DNA from: JAHEEL01 sp964195545
GTDB taxonomy: Bacteria; Actinomycetota; Acidimicrobiia; Spongiisociales; UBA5794
Direction: 5' to 3'
Assembly: GCA_964195545.1 (NCBI GenBank)
Contig: CAXMQQ010000081.1
Coordinates: forward strand, 1 to 28,564
Length of the DNA stretch: 28,564 bases
Every line of letters starts with the position of its first letter. The stretch's first letter is position 1. Under the pieces are notes generated by a model. That model was not told the DNA's origin, made no database searches, and saw only the letters and a program-made list of their open reading frames with translations. Position numbers and translations under genes: made by a program. Shown one piece after another: positions 22,603 through 28,564 of the stretch.

Positions 22603-22631
22603 TTGGCGCTGCTCGGTGGAGCCGATACATT
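22603..22631 (+). promoter_or_regulatory. promoter of manC: TTGGCG-17 bp-TACATT
   Basis: A -35-like TTGGCG (22603-22608) and a -10-like TACATT (22626-22631) are spaced 17 bp and sit in the 36-bp gap. ATG 22638 is 6 nt after the -10, so the transcript should begin at or next to the start codon. It is the best complete promoter of the leaderless set. Confidence 0.6.
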
Positions 22632-22637
22632 TACGCC

Positions 22638-24032
22638 ATGACTGATCGACCAATCGTTCCCGTCATTCTTTCTGGAGGCGCCGGAAGTCGCCTATGGCCG
22701 GCGTCACGGAGTCGACAGCCGAAGCAGCTGCTCCCGCTCGTTGAAGAGCGAACCATGCTCCTGATGACCATCCAGCGCACCGATGCGGTTGCGACGGCGG
22801 GAGAGCCGTTGATTGTGTGCAACGAGGACCAACGGGCAGGCGTCGAACGCGAACTTGCGGCGTCCGGGTATCCAGATGCCGGGCTCATCCTCGAACCGAT
22901 CGGCAGGAACACGGCGCCGGCGACCGCCGTCGCAGCCCTCCAACTCACAGAGGATGGCGGTGATCCCGTCTTGTTCGTGATGCCCGCCGATCACGTCATC
23001 AGGAACGAGGAAGCGTTCAGCGAGGCGGTGGATCTCGCTGCAGGGTTCGCCGAAGAGGGATACCTCCTGACGTTTGGAATCGACCCGGCGGGTCCAGAGA
23101 CCGGATACGGCTACATCCGGTTCGGCGATCGGCTTGCCGATGGTGTACACGTTGTCGAGGACTTCCGTGAGAAGCCGGACGCGGCTGCCGCCGAGGAGTA
23201 CATTTCAAGCGGGAACTATCTGTGGAACAGCGGCATCTTCATGTTCCGGGCCTCACGATTCCTCGCCGCGATCGAGACCCATGCGCCCGAAGTGCTGAGC
23301 GCTGCTCGGGCGGCGCTCGCCGGTGCCGAGCATGATGGCTCGGCGACGCGCCTGGACGAGGCAGCGTTCGCTGCGGCGCCGTCGATCTCGATCGACTACG
23401 CAGTTATGGAACACACGACATCGGCGGCCGTGGTACCGATCCACACGGGATGGAGTGACGTCGGATCTTGGACCGCTCTGTGGGAGATCGGACAACATGA
23501 TGAGGACGGAAATGTGGTGATCGGCGATGTCGAGACCATCGACGTGCGGAACAGCTACGTGAGAAGCAGCGGGCGCCTCGTCGCAGCGATTGGTGTCGAC
23601 GATGTGGTGATCGTCGATACGCCCGATGCCATGCTCGTGAGCCGCCGCGACCGCTCCCAGGACGTGAAGGCGATCGTCGATCGACTCAAGTCTCACGGCA
23701 GGCCCGAAGTCGACACCGATGGGTCCGAGCTTCGGTCCTGGGGCAGGTCCACGGCACTCGACTCGGGACCCGACCATCAAGTCCTTCGTCTACGAATCGA
23801 ACCCGGTGCGACGATGCCGAGCCAAGCCGACGAGAACCGATCTCAACACTGGGTCGTCCTCGGTGGGCAGGCGCTGGTGCACATTGGCGACGTGCGTCGT
23901 GCGATGTCAACTGGCGATTCTGTGATCATTTCTGCCGGTGACACGCATCTAGTGGAGAACGCCTCCGAGACCGAGCCCCTCGATATCATCATGGTCTCTA
24001 TCACATCGAACTTCGTGGAGGAACAACGATGA
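22638..24032 (+). CDS. manC: mannose-1-phosphate guanylyltransferase (ManC type, degenerate cupin)
   Basis: This 464-residue protein has the nucleotidyltransferase signature SGGAGSRLWPASR (12-24) with PKQLLPL (28-34), GRNTAPA (89-95), DHV (118-120), EDFREKP (174-180), NYLWNSGIF (193-201) and GWSDVGSW (271-278). It makes GDP-mannose from mannose-1-phosphate and GTP for cell-surface glycans and mannosylation. The C-terminal cupin (about 367-456), which in ManC/CpsB enzymes is a phosphomannose isomerase, lacks the QxHHHRxEHW metal motif and reads QADENRSQHW (396-405). It is therefore probably inactive as isomerase, and a separate isomerase would be needed. The next gene starts inside its stop (ATGA). 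Confidence 0.93.
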   Translation: MTDRPIVPVILSGGAGSRLWPASRSRQPKQLLPLVEERTMLLMTIQRTDAVATAGEPLIVCNEDQRAGVERELAASGYPDAGLILEPIGRNTAPATAVAALQLTEDGGDPVLFVMPADHVIRNEEAFSEAVDLAAGFAEEGYLLTFGIDPAGPETGYGYIRFGDRLADGVHVVEDFREKPDAAAAEEYISSGNYLWNSGIFMFRASRFLAAIETHAPEVLSAARAALAGAEHDGSATRLDEAAFAAAPSISIDYAVMEHTTSAAVVPIHTGWSDVGSWTALWEIGQHDEDGNVVIGDVETIDVRNSYVRSSGRLVAAIGVDDVVIVDTPDAMLVSRRDRSQDVKAIVDRLKSHGRPEVDTDGSELRSWGRSTALDSGPDHQVLRLRIEPGATMPSQADENRSQHWVVLGGQALVHIGDVRRAMSTGDSVIISAGDTHLVENASETEPLDIIMVSITSNFVEEQR

Positions 24033-24370
24033 ACGTCCCCCTCATTGTCATCATCGTGATCGTGGTCGTCGGTGGCATGATCGTGCTCTCGCGATCGGGG
24101 AGCCAAAGGAAGAAGGAGGCGATCGCCGATCTTCAACGAGAGAAGGATTCCCTCCACACTCCCGACATCATCGAACTCGTCGAGCAGGAAGTCCGTGAGT
24201 CTGGCATCACTGACCTCCCCGGGGCTGAAGGCATCGACCTCGTCGTCCTCTTGAAAGTCTGGAAGCGGGACCGCGACGATTGCGACGAGGGAACCGGCAG
24301 CTTCGTCGTGGCGGATGGAGTCGAGCCGTCGGAAGCAACGGAAACCGACATCGCGTTCAAGTGTTCGTAG
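24029..24370 (+). CDS. small membrane-anchored hypothetical protein, 113 aa
   Basis: ATG 24029 overlaps the manC stop (ATGA), so it is translationally coupled; GGAGG lies about 9 nt upstream, within manC. Residues 4-20 (PLIVIIVIVVVGGMIVL) form one membrane helix, followed by a basic patch (SQRKK) that fixes the soluble part in the cytoplasm. That part (25-113) begins with a helix (EAIADLQREKDSLHTPDIIELVEQEV) and ends in a small beta-rich domain. Two Cys lie near the end (in RDDCDEG and at the penultimate residue). No family recognised. Coupling to manC suggests a role in glycan or GDP-mannose metabolism, but this is inference. The stop codon lies inside the first word of repeat locus E. Confidence 0.7.
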   Translation: MNVPLIVIIVIVVVGGMIVLSRSGSQRKKEAIADLQREKDSLHTPDIIELVEQEVRESGITDLPGAEGIDLVVLLKVWKRDRDDCDEGTGSFVVADGVEPSEATETDIAFKCS

Positions 24371-24464
24371 CCCGTAGCCCATGGCCCGTAGCCGGACAGA
24401 TAGCAGAAACGAGACATGAGATACGAGACAAGGGGCCCCGGGTCTCAGGTCTCACGTGTGGCTA
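24367..24464. repeat. heptad-periodic intergenic repeat, locus E (14 units of 7 bp)
   Basis: In steps of 7 from 24367, GTAGCCC-like words are at 24367, 24374, 24381 and 24388, ACGAGAC-like words at 24409, 24416 and 24423, and CTCAGGT-like words at 24444 and 24451. The blocks are offset by 42 and 77 bp, both multiples of 7. It fills the gap between two convergent genes and overlaps both stop codons. Confidence 0.8.
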
Positions 24465-26494
24465 TCACGGACTGACCCCAGCTGATCAAGAATGAATGCC
24501 AACACGAACGCTTCGTCACGCCATGCGTCGTAGCGACCGGATCTTGCGAAGTGGCCGGCACCCATCTCGGTCTTCAGTAGCACGGGACGATCCCCGATCA
24601 CGGTGGCGCGGAGTTCCGCGGTCCACTTCGCTGGCTCCCAATACTGCACCCTCGGGTCGTTCAATCCGGCGGTGATCAACATGGACGGGTACTCGACCGC
24701 CTTGACATTCTCGTACGGTGAGTACGCCCGCAGCCATCCGTACTCCTCCTCGATGTTCGGGTTCCCCCACTCCTCCCACTCAACGACTGTGAGCGGCAGT
24801 GACTCGTCGAGCATCGTGTTCACGACGTCGACGAACGGAACCTCGGCGACGGCGGTCCGAAAGCAATCCGGATCGAGGTTCACCGCTGCCCCGACGGTCA
24901 GTCCTCCGGCGCTTCCACCGCGCACGGCGACCCTTTCGGAATCTCCGTAGCCGGCGTCGACCAGATGCCGGGTCGCGTCGATCAGATCGGTGAAGGTGTT
25001 CATCTTGTTGATGAGCTTGCCCTGCTCGTACCAAGATTTCCCCATCTCCCCGCCACCGCGCACATGAGCGATCGCGTACACGACGCCCCTGTCGAGCAGG
25101 CTGAGCCGGGGTATGGAGAATCGCATCGGCATCGAGATCTCGTAGGCGCCATACGCGTACACGACGAGGGGCGCCGTGCCGTCGATCGGCGTATCCCTCC
25201 GATACACGACTGAGACCGGAATGAGGGCGCCGTCCCCGGCACGGGCCCATTCCCGTCGCGTCGCATAGTCGTCGGAGGCATAGTCACCGAGGACCTCTTG
25301 CTGCTTCAGGAGTGTCCGCTGCTTCGCTGCAACATCGTGATCGAACACCGATGATGGGGTCACGGGAGACTCGAAGCCGTAGCGCAGCAGGTTCGTCTTG
25401 AACTCGTAGTTGGCACCCGGGCCCAATTCGTACACGGACTCCTCGATCGCGAGATACGAACCAGTTCCGTCGGCAGGGTCAACGATCAGAGCAGCCGGCA
25501 AACCGTCGTGGCGTCCCCACACGACCACCTGATCGGCGAAGCAATCGGGATACCCGAGTTTCGACCCTGGAGTGTGAGCGACCACCTCAACCGCATCACC
25601 GCCGGAAACGGGCACGCGGAGGAGTCGCCCATCGAGCGCTCCGTCGTTCGTGACGATCCAGAACTCATCACCTCGATGATCGACGGAGTACTCGACTCCC
25701 TCGACCCGTGCCAGGACGGCGACCGGCTCTGCCTCGGGTTCATCCACCGGTACGTATCGAACGTCACTCGTTACGGCCGACTCGGTCACGATCAAGACGT
25801 ACTCCCCGCTGCGGGACCGCTGGACGGACAGGTAGTACCGGTCGTCGTCTTCCTGGAACACCAGGGCATCGCTCGACGCGTCTGCGCCGAGACGGTGGCG
25901 CCAAATCTGCCACGGACGCATCGCTGCGTCGGTCACGGTGTAGAAGTAGTGGAGCGAGTCGGATGCCCACGCCGCGCCGTAGGACGTGTTCGGGATCTCG
26001 TCTTCGAGGTCACGGCCCGCAGCAGCATCTCGGAATCGGGTCGTGTAGCGCTCCCCACCATCGGTGTCGGTGCTGTAGCCAATGATGTCGGCACTGGGGC
26101 TCACCGAGAAGTTCGCCAACCGGAAGTAGTCGTGTCCCTCGGCTGCGATATTCTCGTCGAGCAGCACCGTCTCGACGCCGTCGGGCCCGCCGTCCATCCG
26201 AACCCAGATTCGGTAGGGGTGTCCCTCCTCGGTCCGCGTCGAGTACCAATAGTCCCCACGCTTCGCAGGGACCGCTAGATCGGTCTCCTGGGTTCGATCT
26301 TTGATCTCGTCGAAGATCTGTTCTCGCAGAGCCGCCAGGTGAGCGGTCATCGCGGCGGTGTACGCGTTCTCCGCCTGCAGGTACTCGATCACGTCGGGAT
26401 CCTCGCGATCCCGCATCCAGGAATGGTCGTCGGCAACGGTCTCTCCGTGGAGCGTGCGCCGGGAACGATTGCGTTGCGCGATCGGTGGTTTCAT
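24452..26494 (-). CDS. ptrB: S9A prolyl oligopeptidase / oligopeptidase B-like
   Basis: From ATG 26494 the protein has 680 residues. An N-terminal seven-bladed propeller domain (about 70-400) covers a C-terminal alpha/beta hydrolase. The catalytic triad is Ser528 in GGSAGG, Asp613 in GLNDPRVQYWEP and His648 in GAGHFA. The N-terminus (RRTLHGETVADDHSWMRD) matches oligopeptidase B/prolyl oligopeptidases. An in-frame ATG at 26542 would add 16 basic residues. The 26494 start is preferred because TAGGCT is 7 nt upstream and no ribosome site is present. It has no signal peptide and should cut short peptides in the cytosol. An acidic pair in the substrate pocket, needed for Arg/Lys specificity, was not checked, so B versus prolyl type is open. 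Confidence 0.92.
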   Translation of the reverse strand: MKPPIAQRNRSRRTLHGETVADDHSWMRDREDPDVIEYLQAENAYTAAMTAHLAALREQIFDEIKDRTQETDLAVPAKRGDYWYSTRTEEGHPYRIWVRMDGGPDGVETVLLDENIAAEGHDYFRLANFSVSPSADIIGYSTDTDGGERYTTRFRDAAAGRDLEDEIPNTSYGAAWASDSLHYFYTVTDAAMRPWQIWRHRLGADASSDALVFQEDDDRYYLSVQRSRSGEYVLIVTESAVTSDVRYVPVDEPEAEPVAVLARVEGVEYSVDHRGDEFWIVTNDGALDGRLLRVPVSGGDAVEVVAHTPGSKLGYPDCFADQVVVWGRHDGLPAALIVDPADGTGSYLAIEESVYELGPGANYEFKTNLLRYGFESPVTPSSVFDHDVAAKQRTLLKQQEVLGDYASDDYATRREWARAGDGALIPVSVVYRRDTPIDGTAPLVVYAYGAYEISMPMRFSIPRLSLLDRGVVYAIAHVRGGGEMGKSWYEQGKLINKMNTFTDLIDATRHLVDAGYGDSERVAVRGGSAGGLTVGAAVNLDPDCFRTAVAEVPFVDVVNTMLDESLPLTVVEWEEWGNPNIEEEYGWLRAYSPYENVKAVEYPSMLITAGLNDPRVQYWEPAKWTAELRATVIGDRPVLLKTEMGAGHFARSGRYDAWRDEAFVLAFILDQLGSVRDSHT

Positions 26495-26501
26495 GGCCGG
26501 C

Positions 26502-26507
26502 AGCCTA
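26502..26507 (-). promoter_or_regulatory. putative -10 box TAGGCT of the oligopeptidase
   Basis: TAGGCT on the minus strand is 7 nt before ATG 26494 and supports that start over the one at 26542. Confidence 0.35.
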
Positions 26508-26563
26508 CGGGCGTCGATAGAGACTGCCCTCTTCTTCCTCATCGCTCACAGTTCGCGACTCAC

Positions 26564-26569
26564 TACGCT
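26564..26569 (+). promoter_or_regulatory. putative -10 box TACGCT of the LOG/opuC operon
   Basis: TACGCT is 6 nt before ATG 26576, with no ribosome site; it would drive the LOG-like gene and the coupled transporter genes. Confidence 0.4.
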
Positions 26570-26575
26570 CGCAGC

Positions 26576-27115
26576 ATGAACGTCGTCGCCGTCTTTGGTG
26601 CATCCTCTCCCGTGGCCGGTGATCCTGTCTACGACGATGGGGTCCGCTGCGGACGACTCCTCGCGGCAGCGGGGTTCGCCGTCGCCACGGGTGGCTACGC
26701 AGGACTCATGGAGGCCGTCTCGCTTGGTGCCGCCGATGCCGGCGGACATGTCATCGGTGTCACCGTCCCAGATGTCTTCCCCGATCGATCCGGAGGGAAC
26801 GCCCACCTCACAGAGGAGACGAGGACGGCGTCACTCCTCGAAAGAATCCACGAGATGGTCGATCTCTCGGTTGCTTCCATCGCTCTCCCCGGCTCTCTCG
26901 GAACGGCCACAGAACTTCTCGTCGCATGGAATCTGGCCTACGTCGCGCGGTTCGCCGATGGAACGCCGAAGCCCATCGTTGCAGTTGGACACCAGTGGCG
27001 ACGCCTCGTCCCTCTCCTCACCGAAGAGCTCCAGACCGATGGGACCCTCGTGACGGTGGTCGACACCGTTGAGGAGGCTGTGCAGGTCGTGTCTGCGATC
27101 TTGCACCGTCGATGA
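26576..27115 (+). CDS. LOG-like (lysine-decarboxylase-fold) nucleotide-binding protein
   Basis: This 179-residue protein starts at ATG 26576. It has a Rossmann-type N-terminus (NVVAVFGASSP), the GGYAGLMEAVSLGA motif (39-52), LLERIHEMVDLSVASIALPG and the LOG signature as PGSLGTATE (105-113), where the usual PGGxGTxxE has Ser in place of the second Gly. LOG family members are phosphoribohydrolases that release cytokinin bases or act on other nucleoside monophosphates, or are nucleotide-binding proteins of unknown role. The spacing of the conserved elements resembles the bacterial TIGR00725 type. Its stop overlaps the OpuCA start (ATGA), so it is the first gene of the transporter operon. That pairing is unexpected for this family. 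Confidence 0.8.
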   Translation: MNVVAVFGASSPVAGDPVYDDGVRCGRLLAAAGFAVATGGYAGLMEAVSLGAADAGGHVIGVTVPDVFPDRSGGNAHLTEETRTASLLERIHEMVDLSVASIALPGSLGTATELLVAWNLAYVARFADGTPKPIVAVGHQWRRLVPLLTEELQTDGTLVTVVDTVEEAVQVVSAILHRR

Positions 27116-28200
27116 TCGACCTGCAGGATCTGACCAAGGTCTTCCCCGGTACAGCAACGCCGGCCGTCGATCAGCTCAGCCTCCACATCGAACGCGGAGA
27201 GATCGCTGTGTTCGTCGGGCCGTCCGGGTGCGGGAAGACGACGACGCTGAAAATGATCAACCGACTCATCGAGCCGACGTCCGGATCGATTCGAATCGAC
27301 GGACGTTCTGCCGACTCTGTACCCATCCATGAACTCAGACGTGGCATCGGCTACGTCATCCAACAGATCGGTCTCTTCCCACACCGAACCATCCGCCAGA
27401 ACATGGCGACCGTCCCTGGACTCCTCAACTGGGACAAGGCACGGATAGCCGAGCGTGTCGACGAGCTTGCCGAACTCGTTGCCCTTGACCCGGACATGCT
27501 CGACCGATACCCGTCGGAACTCTCGGGAGGTCAACGCCAGCGCGTCGGAGTAGCCCGAGCGCTCGCGGCCGATCCACCGGTGCTTCTCATGGACGAGCCA
27601 TTTGGCGCCGTCGACCCGATCGTGCGGGCCCATCTTCAGGATGAACTCCTCGACCTCCAGCAACGGCTCCGCAAGACCATCGCCCTGGTGACTCACGACA
27701 TCGACGAGGCAATCAAACTGGGGGATCGTGTCGCCATTCTGAGTGAAGGCGGCCACCTCGAGCAGTACGGATCACCAGCCGAAATCCTACGCGATCCGGC
27801 GAATTCGTTCGTCGCCGACTTCCTCGGCACCGATCGTGGAATCAAGCGACTCTCGCTGATCCCGATCTCCGATCTCGATATCGAGACGGGTCCCGTCGTT
27901 GATCGTTCCTCGACATACGCCGTGTCGATGGCCGTCGCCGACGAGTACGGCACCGACTGGGTCGCATTGCGGGATGGAGACAGAGTGGACGGTTGGATTC
28001 GGACCGCCGACATCCCGAGTGACGGACCGGCAGCGGTCGACACCGAACCGTTCCAAACACGGCTCACGGGAGACTCCACCCTCAAGGAGGCGCTCGACGC
28101 GATCGTGTCGTCGCATACATCGGTCGCCGCTGTCTTCGACGGTCCCGATCTCATCGGCATGATCACCGCCGAGGCCGTCAGCCGAGAGATCCTCCGGTGA
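27112..28200 (+). CDS. opuCA: OpuC/ProV-type glycine betaine/choline ABC ATPase
   Basis: This 362-residue ATPase has Walker A GPSGCGKT (36-43), Q-loop YVIQQIGLFPH (81-91), signature LSGGQRQR (137-144), Walker B VLLMDEPFGAVD (157-168) and switch His195 (VTHDIDEA). The motifs KMINRLIEPTSG and QQIGLFPHRTI are characteristic of the quaternary-amine (OpuA/OpuC/ProV) branch. The C-terminal 120 residues hold a CBS-type regulatory segment (STLKEALDAIVSSHTSVAAVF, 318-338), which in OpuA relays ionic strength; the first CBS half is weak. It powers uptake of compatible solutes such as glycine betaine, choline or carnitine. It overlaps both neighbours (ATGA and GTGA), so the LOG-like gene, this gene and the permease form one operon. 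Confidence 0.93.
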   Translation: MIDLQDLTKVFPGTATPAVDQLSLHIERGEIAVFVGPSGCGKTTTLKMINRLIEPTSGSIRIDGRSADSVPIHELRRGIGYVIQQIGLFPHRTIRQNMATVPGLLNWDKARIAERVDELAELVALDPDMLDRYPSELSGGQRQRVGVARALAADPPVLLMDEPFGAVDPIVRAHLQDELLDLQQRLRKTIALVTHDIDEAIKLGDRVAILSEGGHLEQYGSPAEILRDPANSFVADFLGTDRGIKRLSLIPISDLDIETGPVVDRSSTYAVSMAVADEYGTDWVALRDGDRVDGWIRTADIPSDGPAAVDTEPFQTRLTGDSTLKEALDAIVSSHTSVAAVFDGPDLIGMITAEAVSREILR

Positions 28201-28564
28201 CCGTCATCATGCAGGCCACCGGCGGGTTCTTCTCGTGGGAGTGGGTCGTCAACCATCTCGACGACATTTGGGACCGCACCGTCGAACACCTCATGTTGAC
28301 GGCCATCGCCGTCGGCGTCGGCATCGTAATCAGCCTCGTCCTCTCCGTCATTGCCCTCCGGTTCCGATGGACGTATGCGCCGATCACCTGGTTCACCGGC
28401 ATCCTCTACACGATCCCGAGCCTCGCTCTGTTCGCCTTCCTCGTCCCGGTCACCGGCCTCTCCGTCCTCACCGCCGAGATCGGCCTGGTGTCGTACACGC
28501 TGTTGATCCTGATCAGGAACATGGTGGCCGGCATCGACGGAGTGCCCCCGGCCACCGTGGAAGC
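28197..28564 (+). CDS. opuCB: OpuCB-type ABC permease, N-terminal part (cut by window edge)
   Basis: GTG 28197 overlaps the ATPase stop (GTGA) and the frame stays open to the window end, giving 122 residues and a partial codon. An in-frame ATG at 28209 is an alternative start. After a short amphipathic N-terminus (WVVNHLDDIWDRTVEHLMLT), three hydrophobic segments follow (about 34-56, 64-81 and 85-105), including TAIAVGVGIVISL, LYTIPSLALFAFLVP and TYTLLILIRNMVAGIDGVP-like sequence. YTIPSLALFAFL and IRNMVAGI are typical of OpuCB/OpuCD/ProW permeases of glycine betaine/choline transporters. Downstream one expects the substrate-binding protein and possibly a second permease. Confidence 0.9.
   Translation, partial: MTVIMQATGGFFSWEWVVNHLDDIWDRTVEHLMLTAIAVGVGIVISLVLSVIALRFRWTYAPITWFTGILYTIPSLALFAFLVPVTGLSVLTAEIGLVSYTLLILIRNMVAGIDGVPPATVE

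Noticed and set aside
24367..24464. CRISPR-like array
   Set aside because: Units are 7 bp, degenerate and without spacers; no cas genes are present.

Overview
The window reads as chromosomal DNA of a high-G+C actinobacterium, most likely of the class Acidimicrobiia or a close relative. This is inferred from the base composition, an actinobacteria-type DUF1876 protein, a single cell-wall-binding (CWB2-like) module, DUF4214 modules, secreted proteins with long Thr-rich stalks, and many genes that appear to be transcribed without a leader. No phage, transposase, rRNA, tRNA or CRISPR array was seen. The organisation looks like an ordinary chromosome with short operons in alternating directions.

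Layout. 1-522: 5' part of an ABC transporter ATPase (minus strand, cut by the window edge). 523-912: non-coding, with a possible structured RNA and a strong hairpin. 913-3913: a small acidic secreted protein, an OmpR-type response regulator/histidine kinase pair (minus strand), and a Thr-rich anchored surface protein. 4064-7638: a heterodimeric ABC exporter with one intact and one degenerate ATPase site. 7758-10140: a glycyl radical enzyme of the YjjI family and its YjjW-type radical-SAM activase. 10220-13932: cell-wall genes (a DUF4214/L,D-transpeptidase and an M23 peptidase with a CWB2-like module), a DUF1876 protein and a hypothetical gene. 14365-15969: a degenerate histidine-kinase-like membrane protein facing a 2TM-domain protein and a 67-residue protein. 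16168-18573: an M20 dipeptidase and a secreted beta-propeller-like protein. 18739-20445: malic enzyme. 20583-24370: a CLC chloride transporter, a mannose-1-phosphate guanylyltransferase and a small membrane protein. 24452-26494: an S9A oligopeptidase. 26576-28564: a LOG-like protein translationally coupled to an OpuC-type compatible-solute ABC transporter that runs off the right edge.

Two genome-scale signals stand out. First, five intergenic gaps carry degenerate repeats with a 7-bp period. In the three longest loci (3991-4067, 16056-16167, 24367-24464) different 7-bp 'words' follow each other in the same 7-bp register, and some words are shared between loci. This resembles the heptanucleotide STRR repeats known from cyanobacteria, but here it is in an actinobacterium. 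Second, most genes that lack a Shine-Dalgarno sequence have a TAnnnT hexamer 6-8 nt before the start codon, as expected of leaderless promoters; this also decides several start sites.

Other points of interest are an oxygen-sensitive glycyl radical system of unknown substrate, a histidine-kinase-like protein that lacks the phospho-acceptor His and the ATP-site residues, a ManC whose C-terminal cupin has lost its metal-ligand motif, and a CLC protein without the inner proton glutamate. Everything was read by eye; no database search was run.
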